6,424 nucleotides of DNA from Phycisphaerales bacterium. Lineage in GTDB: Bacteria; Planctomycetota; Phycisphaerae; Phycisphaerales; UBA1924. The notes under the pieces are model-generated. The model saw only the letters and a list, made by a program, of their open reading frames with translations, was not told the DNA's origin and did not search any database. This document shows positions 5,892 to 6,424 of this stretch, piece after piece. Location: NCBI GenBank assembly GCA_030680655.1, contig JAUXUZ010000182.1:1-6424 (forward strand), in the 5' to 3' direction. The position numbers were made by a program, and so were the translations under genes. Positions within the stretch are counted from its first letter, which is position 1. Each line of letters starts with the position of its first letter.

Positions 5892-5919
5892 ACTATACTC
5901 AGAACTGTACTGAGTGCAA
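5892..5919 (-). promoter_or_regulatory. Candidate promoter of the HAF gene with dyad in the spacer
   Basis: On the minus strand TTGCAC (5919-5914) and TATAGT (5897-5892) are separated by 16 nt, about 50 nt before the start codon. The spacer contains ACTCAG (5897-5902) and CTGAGT (5910-5915), a 6-bp dyad with a 7-nt centre, well placed for an operator. On the plus strand two abutting TATACT copies (5889-5894 and 5894-5899) could serve as a -10 for the divergent gene, though no good -35 is seen for them. The tract is clearly more AT-rich than its surroundings. Confidence 0.55.
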
Positions 5920-5994
5920 GTCTCATGATCGATTCATTTCTCCGCAGACTCAGTGGCCGCGGATCCACTTTGCCACCGAATAGGGGTTTTTTCC

Positions 5995-6424
5995 ATGAAG
6001 CCAGGCACGCCATCCCGCGTTGAGACCGAGAAACCTCGTTCTGGAGGCCAGACGCCTCGATTTCCAGGCCCTGAAGGAGGTACCGTCCGGGTCTTGAGCG
6101 GCGCATCGTCCATTCTGGAGACTTTCGGGCCGCGCCCGCTGAGCACGGCCGAATGGGCGGAGGCCCAGCGGGTGTGGGACCGGCTGCGCGCCGAACTTGG
6201 CGAGTTGATCGCGGGGCTGCCCGAGCACACGCGCCACGCCAGCGGGCTCGCGCGGGAGTTGGATGTGCTCCGTGTGACGTGCCAGCGGGTCGTCTCGGCG
6301 CTCGCTGGTGAACCGGGGGCGGCGGGAGCGATCGGGAAGTTGCCTGGCCCGGAGGGGCTGCGGCAGTTTGTCGGCGCGTTCAAGCGGCACGGGGCCGCGG
6401 CGGCGCAGATCGAGGGGGCGCTCG
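5995..6424 (+). CDS. Hypothetical protein with possible helix-turn-helix, partial (C-terminus beyond right edge)
   Basis: The frame is open from ATG 5995 to the right edge, giving 143 residues without a stop and strongly GC-rich third positions. Residues 50-78 (from STAEWAEAQRVWDRLRAEL) look helical. Residues about 80-104, with SGLARELDVLRVTCQRVVSAL, read like a winged or simple HTH. LPGPEGLRQFVGAFKRHG follows at 116-133. I do not recognise the family. A regulator is likely but unproven. The start is uncertain: ATG 5995 has no good ribosome-binding site, whereas an AAGGAGGT at 6074-6081 lies 12 nt before an in-frame TTG at 6094. Starting there would drop 33 Pro/Gly/Arg-rich residues that carry no visible domain. 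The gene is divergent from the HAF gene across a 153-bp gap containing a dyad, so it may control that promoter. Confidence 0.75.
   Translation, partial: MKPGTPSRVETEKPRSGGQTPRFPGPEGGTVRVLSGASSILETFGPRPLSTAEWAEAQRVWDRLRAELGELIAGLPEHTRHASGLARELDVLRVTCQRVVSALAGEPGAAGAIGKLPGPEGLRQFVGAFKRHGAAAAQIEGAL
6074..6081 (+). promoter_or_regulatory. Strong Shine-Dalgarno inside the annotated start of the right-end gene
   Basis: AAGGAGGT is a near-complete match to the anti-Shine-Dalgarno. It is followed 12 nt later by an in-frame TTG at 6094-6096. The spacing is somewhat long, so it marks an alternative start, not a certain one. Confidence 0.4.

Noticed and set aside
5934..6390. Two overlapping minus-strand frames at the right end
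   Set aside because: They oppose a plus-strand frame with coherent helical and HTH-like sequence that stays open to the edge. Neither shows a domain.

Overview
The window looks like chromosomal DNA of a planctomycete, most likely of the Phycisphaerae group. Reasons: GC content is high, two secreted proteins end in paired dockerin-like repeats of the NNDFIxFIDxFF type finishing at or near Gly-Cys, there is a HAF-repeat protein, and a short sigma-70 factor resembles the Rhodopirellula/Verrucomicrobium type. This placement is from memory of these families; no search was run.

Layout. Left (1-1503, minus strand): an ECF-like sigma factor starting at a TTG codon behind a clear GGAGG. It overlaps by 8 nt the GTG start of a single-pass membrane protein, the probable anti-sigma factor, which runs off the left edge. 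After a 163-bp divergent gap come two plus-strand genes. The first (1667-2440) is a Met/Gly/Arg-rich lipoprotein of very low complexity. The second (2547-4394) is a secreted di-heme cytochrome c peroxidase/MauG-family enzyme fused to a beta-rich linker domain and a dockerin pair. A 20-bp perfect hairpin (4424-4467) then separates it from a convergent minus-strand gene (4555-5841), a secreted HAF-repeat protein with the same kind of dockerin pair. At the right end, a divergent AT-rich promoter region with a dyad precedes a plus-strand gene (from 5995) that runs off the edge and contains a possible helix-turn-helix.

How it may work together (inference): the sigma/anti-sigma pair probably senses an envelope signal and may control the divergent lipoprotein and peroxidase. 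The peroxidase and the HAF protein are both exported and carry the same C-terminal module, so they probably share a surface or extracellular attachment system. The partial right-end gene is a candidate regulator of the HAF gene across their shared promoter region.

Several genes were placed from ribosome-binding sites instead of the longest reading frame. Both edge genes are incomplete. No RNA genes, CRISPR arrays, insertion sequences or gene-free stretch over 300 bases were seen.
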